Shown here: positions 24,458-32,171 of the stretch, one piece after another | Numbering within the stretch: the stretch's first letter is position 1 | Layout of the letters: each line of letters opens with the position of its first letter | Source of the DNA: Dyadobacter pollutisoli | Lineage (GTDB): Bacteria > Bacteroidota > Bacteroidia > Cytophagales > Spirosomataceae | Length of the DNA stretch: 64,000 nucleotides | Assembly: GCF_026625565.1 (NCBI RefSeq) | Contig: NZ_CP112998.1 | Span: forward strand, 4,466,501-4,530,500 | Reading direction: 5' to 3' | Translations under genes and position numbers: made by a program | The notes under the pieces: model-generated | What the model saw: only the letters and a program-made list of their open reading frames with translations | What the model was told of the DNA's origin: nothing | Databases searched by the model: none

Positions 24458-25405
24458 ATGCCATTCGAGATATTTAAACAACAATTCGGCGAATTAACAG
24501 AGTACATTATTCAGGAAGCGTCCACTGGAAACCGGTGCGTCATTGTTCCTGAACTGGGAGGGATTGTTCGTCAGCTCTCCCTGCGCAAAAACCTGACACT
24601 TTTTTCTGTCCTTAAAACCCCACCTACCCCGCACGGGCTGGTGCAAGATGCCAAAAGCGCCAGCGAGCTGCTTTTTCCATTTGCAAGCCGCATTCCCGAT
24701 GGCAAATACAGGTTTCTTGGAAAGCCATATCAGCTTGCAAAAAATGAAACTGGTGGACTGAACGCTATTCATGGCCTGGTTCGTAAAAAGAACTTTCATC
24801 TGGAAGAGCAATCCGTTCACGCTGATTATGCTTCATTGAAATTATCATTCACATTGAATGAAACAGAAGGATATCCATTCGAGGTGCATTTTTCGGTTGA
24901 ATACACGCTACACGCTGACGGAAGATTTACATTGCATTATGAGGCAAGGAACAATGATTCGCAGCCCTGCCCGGTCATGTTCGGCTGGCATCCTTACTTT
25001 CAGATAGGCGATGAAATGGCCGATGCATGGAAAGTAAGCATTCCATCCAACGAAATCGTTACCTTTGATTCCAATCAGATCCCGACGGGCAAAGAGCCGT
25101 TCTACCTCGAAAAGCCAACTTTGCTTTACAGAAAAGCTTTTGATAACTGTTTCATCGTGGCACCGGAAAGCGGCAATGCAGTTACCGAACTAATCTCTGA
25201 AAACCAAAATGTTACATTGCGAATCAGTCAGGAAACAGGTGAAGGTAAGTTCAACTTTCTGGTCTTGTACACACCACCCGCTCGCGATTGTGTAGCCATT
25301 GAGCCATTGACAGCAAATGTAGATTCATTCAACTCCGGCGACGGACTGAACATTCTTGCACCTGGGCAAACCATTTCAGGAACAATTACTGTAAACCTGG
25401 CTTAG
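24458..25405 (+). CDS. Aldose 1-epimerase family protein (GalM-like)
   Basis: The 315-residue protein has the galactose-mutarotase fold signature: H105 in NAIHGLV, H178 in FGWHPYF and E282 in AIEPLT fit the catalytic His, His and Glu. Family members interconvert alpha and beta anomers of aldoses. This one is the shorter bacterial branch and could act on a phosphorylated or otherwise modified sugar, so no gene symbol is given. There is no signal peptide, so it is cytoplasmic. Its stop codon overlaps the convergent nucleotidyltransferase stop by four bases. Confidence 0.85.
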   Translation: MPFEIFKQQFGELTEYIIQEASTGNRCVIVPELGGIVRQLSLRKNLTLFSVLKTPPTPHGLVQDAKSASELLFPFASRIPDGKYRFLGKPYQLAKNETGGLNAIHGLVRKKNFHLEEQSVHADYASLKLSFTLNETEGYPFEVHFSVEYTLHADGRFTLHYEARNNDSQPCPVMFGWHPYFQIGDEMADAWKVSIPSNEIVTFDSNQIPTGKEPFYLEKPTLLYRKAFDNCFIVAPESGNAVTELISENQNVTLRISQETGEGKFNFLVLYTPPARDCVAIEPLTANVDSFNSGDGLNILAPGQTISGTITVNLA

Positions 25406-26496
25406 GACTGTTTCTTTTTATACCAGGCCGCTTTGTGCCAAAGAAGCTGCCATTCAGAGAAATACTTCAGATGCTCGAAAATCAGGGCACTTTTGTGTTT
25501 GAAACCGTCATGAATGGCCAATCCATGCTTGAAGTACGGCCAGGTAGAATTGGAAGGTAGCCGCGGTGCGGTCTCCCATTGTTTAATCAACGAAGTAACC
25601 TCAACAGAAACGATCTGTTGAGGCCATTCCTTTTTCCAGGGAAGGCATAGTGCTTTCAAAATGCCTAAACTCCATGTCAGAAGGCTGTAAATACCTTTCT
25701 CCTTCGCCAGCGCCGTAACCTTTTCCCAGTCAGTCAGATGACCGTACCTGAACATATAGGCAGCCAGGTCAGCAATATATTTGAGTTTTTTCCATTGTTC
25801 CTTGCCGCCATGGTGAACAAGCAAAATCAAAAACTGATACTCCTTTTGAAACACATTCAGTTCTTTGCCCAGTAACATATATTTCTCGGAATACCGGCTC
25901 CATTCATCGGACGGGAATGTGAAAAGCAGCCTGGGATAAGCTATTTCCCAATGTGCTTCCAGGACATTAGTAGAGTCTCCGGTTTCTCTGAGCATTGGAA
26001 TGTGATAATCAGTTCTGAAAAAACGCTTTCTCATTTTGGGCGTTTCCAGCAAGTATTTGCGGTAATCGTCTGCCAGATAACCTGCTTCGTTTGACAAAAC
26101 TTCGATGGCTTCTGCAAAATCTTCTTTGGGTATCAGCAAATCAATGTCGCCAAATTCTCTTTGCCCGACGTTGCCGTAAAGCCAGTCGGCCCACACGCTA
26201 CCTTTATACGCATAGGTAGTAATGTCTTTGGCAGTCAATAGCTTATCGACCCGAACCAGTTCCTGGGCGCACAACATATTTGAGAATGTGATATGCTGGC
26301 AGTCATTCGTTAGTTTCTGTTTAAAGTTAACATCTATTCCTCTCTCATGAATGTAAGACAGAAAAACCGGGCGGATTTGATGGTAGTAGAGGAGATTGAA
26401 CAAGTGCCTCGAATCCATCAGCCGGCGCTCTTCATACTCAATATGCAGACACGATGCGACTAATAAGGAAAGCTCGGGTGCAAGGGATCTATTCAT
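25402..26496 (-). CDS. Nucleotidyltransferase family protein (NTP_transf_5) of a RiPP-like cluster
   Basis: The 364-residue protein belongs to the NTP_transf_5 family. The active-site region reads YKGSVWADWLYG (KGS at 98-100) then REFGDIDLLIP with metal-binding D117 and D119. Members occur in lasso-peptide clusters, where they are thought to modify a kinase-phosphorylated peptide, and in capsule loci. The ATG at 26496 overlaps the stop region of the upstream kinase-like gene by eight bases, indicating translational coupling. A longer form starting at 26529 is possible but less economical. It is the last gene of the four-gene cluster. Confidence 0.8.
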   Translation of the reverse strand: MNRSLAPELSLLVASCLHIEYEERRLMDSRHLFNLLYYHQIRPVFLSYIHERGIDVNFKQKLTNDCQHITFSNMLCAQELVRVDKLLTAKDITTYAYKGSVWADWLYGNVGQREFGDIDLLIPKEDFAEAIEVLSNEAGYLADDYRKYLLETPKMRKRFFRTDYHIPMLRETGDSTNVLEAHWEIAYPRLLFTFPSDEWSRYSEKYMLLGKELNVFQKEYQFLILLVHHGGKEQWKKLKYIADLAAYMFRYGHLTDWEKVTALAKEKGIYSLLTWSLGILKALCLPWKKEWPQQIVSVEVTSLIKQWETAPRLPSNSTWPYFKHGLAIHDGFKHKSALIFEHLKYFSEWQLLWHKAAWYKKKQS

Positions 26497-27412
26497 GCAT
26501 TTGTACATTAACCTCGCTAACGGCCTCATTCACCCATTCTTCCAGTTTTGCAAAACCTTGGGGCCTCCTCTTTCGCCACATATCTGCCGATTTTACACAT
26601 TGAAAACTTTGCAGAAAATGCCTCTTTAATGATTCATCATTGAGAAGACCAATCGGCAGCGGGAAATTTTTAAGTGTTTCAATCGGAATTTCCGGACCTG
26701 AGAGCGCGGACAGCGGCTTTTTATTTCTTGCCTTGTGTAAAAAATAAATCTCTTTCAACTTTACGGGCTTCTGTTGAAACCCTGATTTGGGCTGATATGA
26801 GAACTTATTGACACCCTCGCTCACAGGTTGCAGGCTGGCTTTGTCATACTCGAGACCATTCACTGTATTGTCCCAAATTTTGAGTTGTGGGTAGGCAGGA
26901 ATCACCCAAGCCACTCCTTGCCCGTCAAAACTAATGGCAGTCAGGTCGTCGCTAAGTAGTTTACATCCTGCTTTGATAAAAGCTGCGGCAGTTGTGGACT
27001 TTCCGGCACCCGGTGTTCCCATGAAACACCAGGCTTCATCTCCTACCATCACAGAGCTGGCGTGCAGCAGAAAGTACCCACGCTGGAACAAAATAAGCCC
27101 CAGTGCTTCACTTACCGTAAACAAACTGATCAGATTTTCGTCTTCTGTTTCGGGAGAGACCAGCAGTAAATTGCCATCAGTTACTTTGAAAGCCGCTATG
27201 CCTTTCCAGTATAGAAATAGCTCTTTTCCTTCATTTTGACCAAACGAAGCTTTAACACCCCGGCGATAAATTTGCGTATTTTTTAATGATGGTAGCGTGA
27301 AAGTTGCGGCCCGGATGTTGAGATCTGCATTTACGGTACGATCCCCGTCGCTCAGCTCCGGCAATATGATTTCAGAATGGATATTTAAACCGAAGGCTTT
27401 ATAAAAATACAT
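26489..27412 (-). CDS. HPr kinase-like serine kinase of a RiPP-like cluster
   Basis: The 307-residue protein resembles the C-terminal catalytic half of HPr kinase/phosphorylase. It has FLLHASSV, Walker A GTPGAGKST (132-140) and LLSDDLT (153-159) in the expected order. Similar stand-alone kinases in lasso-peptide clusters phosphorylate the C-terminal serine of the precursor. A carbon-catabolite HPr kinase is unlikely because the usual N-terminal domain is absent and the neighbours are RiPP-type genes. It lies 20 bases downstream of the B2-like protease gene. Confidence 0.8.
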   Translation of the reverse strand: MYFYKAFGLNIHSEIILPELSDGDRTVNADLNIRAATFTLPSLKNTQIYRRGVKASFGQNEGKELFLYWKGIAAFKVTDGNLLLVSPETEDENLISLFTVSEALGLILFQRGYFLLHASSVMVGDEAWCFMGTPGAGKSTTAAAFIKAGCKLLSDDLTAISFDGQGVAWVIPAYPQLKIWDNTVNGLEYDKASLQPVSEGVNKFSYQPKSGFQQKPVKLKEIYFLHKARNKKPLSALSGPEIPIETLKNFPLPIGLLNDESLKRHFLQSFQCVKSADMWRKRRPQGFAKLEEWVNEAVSEVNVQMHE

Positions 27413-27432
27413 GTGTGTCGTTTAAAAGTAGG

Positions 27433-27873
27433 TTAATCCCACACCCAAAGGCGCTGGTAGGAAACGGATGTCGGCCAGTTTCCCATGATAATGGTGCCAT
27501 TTTTTTCTATCCAGGCATGCGCCTCAAATTTCTTGGCCGGATTAATTTCAACTCCTATTTCAAGTGTTAATGATGGGGCCTTTCGTAACAGATACTTGGT
27601 AGCCAGGGCTCTTGGCAAACATAGCAATTCAAATGGAAGTAAATTTGCCGCCGTATCCACCGCCCAGACCGTAATGTCAATCTGATCTTGTGAATACTCA
27701 TTAATGCGTTGATTACTTGTCAGCTTGTGGAAAAACTTCCGGAATGTTGAAAAAGGTAAAAACGACAATCCCGCTTTGATCCATAGCAAACAGAAGACCG
27801 ATTTGAGGAAGGTAGTTTTCCCGTAACCGGACAAGCTGTTCCATTTACCGATGTATCTGCTTGCTTTTCCCAA
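27433..27873 (-). CDS. Lasso peptide biosynthesis B2-type protease (transglutaminase-like)
   Basis: The 146-residue protein matches the transglutaminase-like cysteine protease that removes the leader of lasso precursors (B2, the C-terminal half of McjB). C85 lies in ELLCLPRALA and H119 in EAHAWIE. The third acidic residue usually follows about 12-13 residues after the His; here the position carries N132, which can still serve in papain-type triads. A hydrophobic N-terminal stretch (about 22-42) is typical of the family. Five bases separate it from the PqqD-like gene. Confidence 0.8.
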   Translation of the reverse strand: MGKASRYIGKWNSLSGYGKTTFLKSVFCLLWIKAGLSFLPFSTFRKFFHKLTSNQRINEYSQDQIDITVWAVDTAANLLPFELLCLPRALATKYLLRKAPSLTLEIGVEINPAKKFEAHAWIEKNGTIIMGNWPTSVSYQRLWVWD

Positions 27874-27877
27874 CTGT

Positions 27878-28144
27878 CTATTTAATTTCTTCGACCAATT
27901 TTTCCGAAATAAGGTCCTTCAAAAGGCTGTCAATGTCTTCCTTGCAGGTATCCATATCCACATCGTACGTCTGAGTCACTACATCGCAAAGGGAATCAAT
28001 GGTCTGCGGCCCCTTTTCCAATGTATCCCAGATCAGAACCCCCACTTCATCCAATCCGAAATATGCACCTTTGTTATGATTTAAAATAACTGTTTCACCT
28101 GCTACTTTCGAGGAAATCTGGTCTGACGTTAACTGATATTTCAT
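27878..28144 (-). CDS. PqqD-like peptide-binding protein (B1-type RRE)
   Basis: The 88-residue protein has the PqqD fold pattern, with GETVILNHNKGAYFGLDEVG followed by helices including SLLKDLISEKLVEE. In RiPP pathways such proteins (RiPP recognition elements) bind the precursor leader and hand it to the maturation enzymes. It is the first gene of the cluster, 48 bases downstream of a good promoter. I see no precursor-peptide frame in the leader. Confidence 0.8.
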   Translation of the reverse strand: MKYQLTSDQISSKVAGETVILNHNKGAYFGLDEVGVLIWDTLEKGPQTIDSLCDVVTQTYDVDMDTCKEDIDSLLKDLISEKLVEEIK

Positions 28145-28191
28145 GATAAGAGAATGGGGCTGTACTTACTATAATGTGCTCTTTCCTGACA

Positions 28192-28224
28192 CAAAGTTAA
28201 AAATTTTAATCACCCAATCTCAAA
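28192..28224 (-). promoter_or_regulatory. Promoter of the RiPP-like cluster
   Basis: On the minus strand a -33 TTTG (28224-28221) and a -7 TAACTTTG (28199-28192) are 21 bases apart. The -33 box lies inside the 3' end of the aldehyde dehydrogenase gene. The predicted transcript has a leader of about 40 bases before the PqqD-like gene. Confidence 0.6.
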
Positions 28225-29748
28225 CTTTATTCCCTGCGCAAGAGGCAAGGCCGTTCCATAGTTGATCGTGTTTGTCTGTCGGCGCATGTATGCTTTCCAT
28301 GCATCCGACCCTGATTCCCGGCCACCTCCCGTTTCTTTTTCACCTCCAAAAGCACCTCCAATCTCCGCGCCCGAGGTACCTATATTAACATTGGCAATAC
28401 CACAATCCGATCCCGATTGGGAAAGGAATTGTTCGGATTCGCGCATATTTAACGTAAAAATGGCCGAAGAAAGGCCCTGCGGAACATCATTCTGAATCTC
28501 TATTGCCTCGTCGAGATCTCTATATTTGATCAAATACAAAATGGGAGCAAACGTCTCGTGCTGAACAATCGCGTAGCTGTTTGCGACCTCGGCAACACAC
28601 GGCGCGACGTAACATCCCGACTCATAACCTTCCCCACTCAGGATTTCGGGCATAACAATAAATGTACCACCGGCCTCTTTCACTTTCCGAACGGTTTCCT
28701 GATACTGCTTTACAGCCGATTTATCAATCAATGGGCCGACATGGTTGTGAGTTTCTAAGGGATTCCCGATACATAACTGGGCATATGCTTTTACTAATCG
28801 CTTTTTCACTTCCTCATATATATCCTCCTGAACAATGATCCGTCGGGTAGAAGTACATCTCTGCCCAGCGGTGCCCACCGCCCCGAATACAATCCCCGGA
28901 ACCGCCACATTCAGGTCCGCAGAAGGTGTGACGATGATCGCATTGTTACCACCGAGTTCCAGCAAGCTCCGCCCAAGCCTCCGCGCGACTGCCTCTCCCA
29001 CCGATCTGCCCATTGGAGTACTGCCTGTGGCCGACACCAGTGCGATTTTAGGATCATTGGCCAGCCATTCTCCGCATTCACGTCCACCCGTCAGGATACA
29101 GGATACGCCTTCCGGTACCTCATTATTTTTCAACACAGTTTCAATGATATGCTGGCAGGCCAATGCAGTCAAAGGTGTTTTCTCAGACGGTTTCCATACG
29201 CACACGTCCCCACAAACCCACGCAAGCATGGCATTCCACGACCACACGGCCACAGGAAAATTAAATGCCGAGATAATACCAACCACCCCGATCGGGTGCC
29301 ACTGCTCGTACATGCGGTGTTGCGGTCGCTCGCTATGCATGCTCAGCCCGTAAAGCTGACGCGAAAGTCCTACCGCAAAATCGCAGATGTCGATCATCTC
29401 CTGCACTTCCCCCAGTCCCTCCTGCAAGCTTTTACCCATTTCGTAGCTTACCAATGTGCCCAGCTCACTCTTGAACTTCCGCAGCTCATCGCCCATCTGT
29501 CGTACGATTTCGCCTCTTTTGGGTGCGGGTATCAATTTCCATACCTTGAAAGCCGCGGTCGATTTTTCAATAATCTGCTCGTAGTCACTCCGTTCCGCTG
29601 CCGCGACTTCCGCAATTTTTTGGCCGTCAACAGGTGAAAAAGATTCAATAACTGCTCCTTTCCCAGCCCAGTTTATCTGCCCGGTACTAATACCATTATT
29701 GACCGGCTTGATCCCCAGCCTGTCCAATATCTCCTTTATATCTGTCAT
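28210..29748 (-). CDS. Aldehyde dehydrogenase, ALDH7-like (probable aminoadipate-semialdehyde dehydrogenase)
   Basis: The 512-residue NAD(P)-dependent enzyme has catalytic C298 (AGQRCTS) and general base E264 (LELGGNN), with the NAD-loop SATGSTPMG. The overall sequence, including FNFPVAVWSWN near residues 160-170, fits the ALDH7/antiquitin branch, which oxidises alpha-aminoadipate semialdehyde in lysine breakdown. The adjacent saccharopine-dehydrogenase-like gene, 27 bases upstream on the same strand, would supply that semialdehyde. Cytoplasmic. Confidence 0.9.
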   Translation of the reverse strand: MTDIKEILDRLGIKPVNNGISTGQINWAGKGAVIESFSPVDGQKIAEVAAAERSDYEQIIEKSTAAFKVWKLIPAPKRGEIVRQMGDELRKFKSELGTLVSYEMGKSLQEGLGEVQEMIDICDFAVGLSRQLYGLSMHSERPQHRMYEQWHPIGVVGIISAFNFPVAVWSWNAMLAWVCGDVCVWKPSEKTPLTALACQHIIETVLKNNEVPEGVSCILTGGRECGEWLANDPKIALVSATGSTPMGRSVGEAVARRLGRSLLELGGNNAIIVTPSADLNVAVPGIVFGAVGTAGQRCTSTRRIIVQEDIYEEVKKRLVKAYAQLCIGNPLETHNHVGPLIDKSAVKQYQETVRKVKEAGGTFIVMPEILSGEGYESGCYVAPCVAEVANSYAIVQHETFAPILYLIKYRDLDEAIEIQNDVPQGLSSAIFTLNMRESEQFLSQSGSDCGIANVNIGTSGAEIGGAFGGEKETGGGRESGSDAWKAYMRRQTNTINYGTALPLAQGIKFEIG

Positions 29749-29775
29749 GATTTTAATGCTTTTCCTGAAAACCGG

Positions 29776-30828
29776 TTAGTCAAAATACCTGCCGTTCTGG
29801 GTTTGAAGAAAATCACTGAGAATGATGTCTTCCTGTTTGATAAACCCTTTACCTGGCAACACACCGTCCGCCACCATTTCCACCACCGATGCAATGGAAG
29901 CCGCAGTAGTCCAGGAAATCGCGCGCCAATGTTGGCCGTCGATCTGAATGGGGTGATAAGCGCGGTAAAACTCTTCCCTTTCCAGCCTCTTATCCTTCCA
30001 GCCTTCCACGACCGCATACACATACACCACATCCTGCTGCACAGGCGGCTTGGCTTCAGTCAATATCTGCTCTACCAGTTCACGTTTGTCTTTGAGGCAC
30101 AGCTCATACAACATAAACCGCATCAAACTGCAATGCCCCGGATACCTGATGGTTTTGTAGTTCAATGTATCCAGCTTTCCTTCCAGTGTTTCGCACATCG
30201 TACCCAGGCCGCCCGAAGTAATAAATGCTTCAAACTCCTGCCCCTCTATATTGATCATTTCGACTCCTTCGAGTGAAGGTACCATCTTGCGGACTCCATT
30301 GTGGATCACTTCGGCATCATTAATATACTCGTTCACCACTCCTGCAGGGGACCAGGTGAATGAATAACCCATCAATCCGTTCGGATAGCGCGGCAATGCT
30401 CCTACTCTTAATTCAATGTCGCGTAATTTGGTAAAACGCTTCGCCAGGTCCATGCCGACAATGCCGATAAACCCAGGGGCAAGTCCACATTGCGGTGCCA
30501 GAACGCTGCGACTGTCTTTGGCCATTTCCCTGATCGCCGAGGTAGTAGCCACATCTTCGGTAAGATCAAAATAGTGAATACCTGCGTCACAAGCCTTTTG
30601 AGCGATAGGTAAGTTCAAATTATAAGGCATGCAGGACACCACGGCGTCAAAACCAGCCAGGGCCTGATCGAGAAAACTTTGATCACTAATGTCGCCAGTC
30701 ACCACCGGAAACGAGAGCGCTACTGCCGGTTGCGCCTTATCCAGGCCGGTAACATCAAATCTTTTGCTGAGCAAAGTGGCTACCAGGGAGCCGACTTTTC
30801 CAAGACCTATAACGAGAATTTTTTGCAT
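29776..30828 (-). CDS. Saccharopine dehydrogenase family protein
   Basis: The 350-residue protein has an N-terminal Rossmann motif VIGLGKVGS and the saccharopine-dehydrogenase-type catalytic region with CGLAPGFIGIVG and YSFTWSPAGVV. It would form alpha-aminoadipate semialdehyde either from saccharopine or, as in lysine 6-dehydrogenases of similar size, directly from lysine. With the downstream aldehyde dehydrogenase it makes a two-gene lysine catabolic operon. Which substrate is used cannot be told from sequence alone. No lysine-ketoglutarate reductase gene is present in this window. Confidence 0.85.
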   Translation of the reverse strand: MQKILVIGLGKVGSLVATLLSKRFDVTGLDKAQPAVALSFPVVTGDISDQSFLDQALAGFDAVVSCMPYNLNLPIAQKACDAGIHYFDLTEDVATTSAIREMAKDSRSVLAPQCGLAPGFIGIVGMDLAKRFTKLRDIELRVGALPRYPNGLMGYSFTWSPAGVVNEYINDAEVIHNGVRKMVPSLEGVEMINIEGQEFEAFITSGGLGTMCETLEGKLDTLNYKTIRYPGHCSLMRFMLYELCLKDKRELVEQILTEAKPPVQQDVVYVYAVVEGWKDKRLEREEFYRAYHPIQIDGQHWRAISWTTAASIASVVEMVADGVLPGKGFIKQEDIILSDFLQTQNGRYFD

Positions 30829-30941
30829 GTATAGTTATTGATGGTTTTCGTTTGAATATTTGAAGCTGTTTTGAAAGATATGAAAAGAAATTGCAGTTTT
30901 TAAAACTTACATGTCATTTTTGTATGATTAAAAAAGGCGAC

Positions 30942-32165
30942 ATGCAAATTGCAATAATAGGCGGAGGAGCATCCGGATTCATGGCGGCGATCACAGCTGC
31001 TGAAACTTATCCGGATGCCAGGATTACCATTTTTGAAAAGAATAAGACAGTTCTGAACAAAGTCCGGATTTCAGGAGGCGGACGATGCAATGTCACCCAT
31101 AATCCGTCAGATTTGAGGTTTTTTATCAAAAATTACCCCCGAGGAGAAAAATTGCTTCGTAAACTTTTACACCAATTTGACGCAAATTCAACGGTTAACT
31201 GGTTTGAAAAACGAGGCGTGAAATTAAAAACCGAGACCGATGGACGCATGTTCCCAGTGTCCGACTCCTCGCATACCATCATTGAATGTCTTATCAAAAC
31301 CGCCAAAAATCATCAGATAGCAATCCGTACTTCGACTAATATCAAGTCATTTTCCAAAATACAGAATGATTATACAAACACATTCGCCATTCAGCTCGAT
31401 GACGAAACCATTCACGCAGACCGCCTTCTGATCGCGACTGGCGGGTACCCAAAAGCAAGCGGTTTTGACTGGTTGCAGGAACATGATCATCACATCATCC
31501 CCCCTCTTCCATCTCTTTTTACATTCAATACGCCCGACAACTACCTTCTGCCACTGGCCGGAGTCTCCGTGCAAGACGTGGACGTAAGGATTATGGGTAC
31601 CAAACATGAATGGCGCGGACCATTGTTAATTACACACTGGGGTTTCAGCGGACCGGCTGTCTTGAAGTTATCAGCCTGGGGAGCGCGCGATCTGGCTGAG
31701 AAGGAATACCATTTTATTTGCCGCATTAACTGGGTGCCGGAAATGAATGAGCAGCAAATCAGGGAGGTCTTTATTTTGGAAAAAACCAAAGCACCCAAGC
31801 AGCAAATCTCTTCTCACGCGAAGTTTGGGCTACCGTCGCGTCTTTGGAAAACGTTCGCTGAAAAAGCAGAGATCAATGAAGGATTGCGCTGGTCGGAAGC
31901 TACCAATAAAGTACTGAACAGACTTGCAGAACTGCTCAGTAACAGCCAGTTTGACGTAAAAGGCAAAACGACTTTTAAGGAAGAATTCGTGACCTGCGGA
32001 GGCATTGCATTGACCGACATTGACCCGGACACATTACAAAGCCGCTCCGTTCCCGGGTTGTTTTTTTCAGGGGAAGTACTTGACGTTGATGGCATTACAG
32101 GAGGTTTCAATTTCCAGAATGCCTGGACTACCGGGTACATTGCGGGTAAAAATATCGGTGCATAA
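30942..32165 (+). CDS. NAD(P)/FAD-dependent oxidoreductase, HI0933/YhiN family
   Basis: The 407-residue flavoprotein begins with a dinucleotide-binding loop IIGGGASGFMAA and has the family marker RISGGGRCNVTHNP. The C-terminal FSGEVLDVDGITGGFNFQNAWTTG motif closes the FAD site. The biological role of this family is not established. The ATG at 30942 puts the FAD loop directly at the N-terminus; the frame extends upstream to 30891, with other ATGs that add only a non-conserved lead. It is convergent with uvrC, six bases from its stop. Confidence 0.87.
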   Translation: MQIAIIGGGASGFMAAITAAETYPDARITIFEKNKTVLNKVRISGGGRCNVTHNPSDLRFFIKNYPRGEKLLRKLLHQFDANSTVNWFEKRGVKLKTETDGRMFPVSDSSHTIIECLIKTAKNHQIAIRTSTNIKSFSKIQNDYTNTFAIQLDDETIHADRLLIATGGYPKASGFDWLQEHDHHIIPPLPSLFTFNTPDNYLLPLAGVSVQDVDVRIMGTKHEWRGPLLITHWGFSGPAVLKLSAWGARDLAEKEYHFICRINWVPEMNEQQIREVFILEKTKAPKQQISSHAKFGLPSRLWKTFAEKAEINEGLRWSEATNKVLNRLAELLSNSQFDVKGKTTFKEEFVTCGGIALTDIDPDTLQSRSVPGLFFSGEVLDVDGITGGFNFQNAWTTGYIAGKNIGA

Positions 32166-32171
32166 TGCCGG

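Noticed and set aside
26489..27412. Carbon-catabolite HPr kinase
   Set aside because: The N-terminal regulatory domain is absent and the neighbours belong to a peptide-modification cluster; only the catalytic half is similar.
28145..28209. Precursor peptide gene for the RiPP-like cluster
   Set aside because: The space is only about 65 bases and is taken up by the promoter and leader; no start codon with a credible leader-core frame is seen on either strand.
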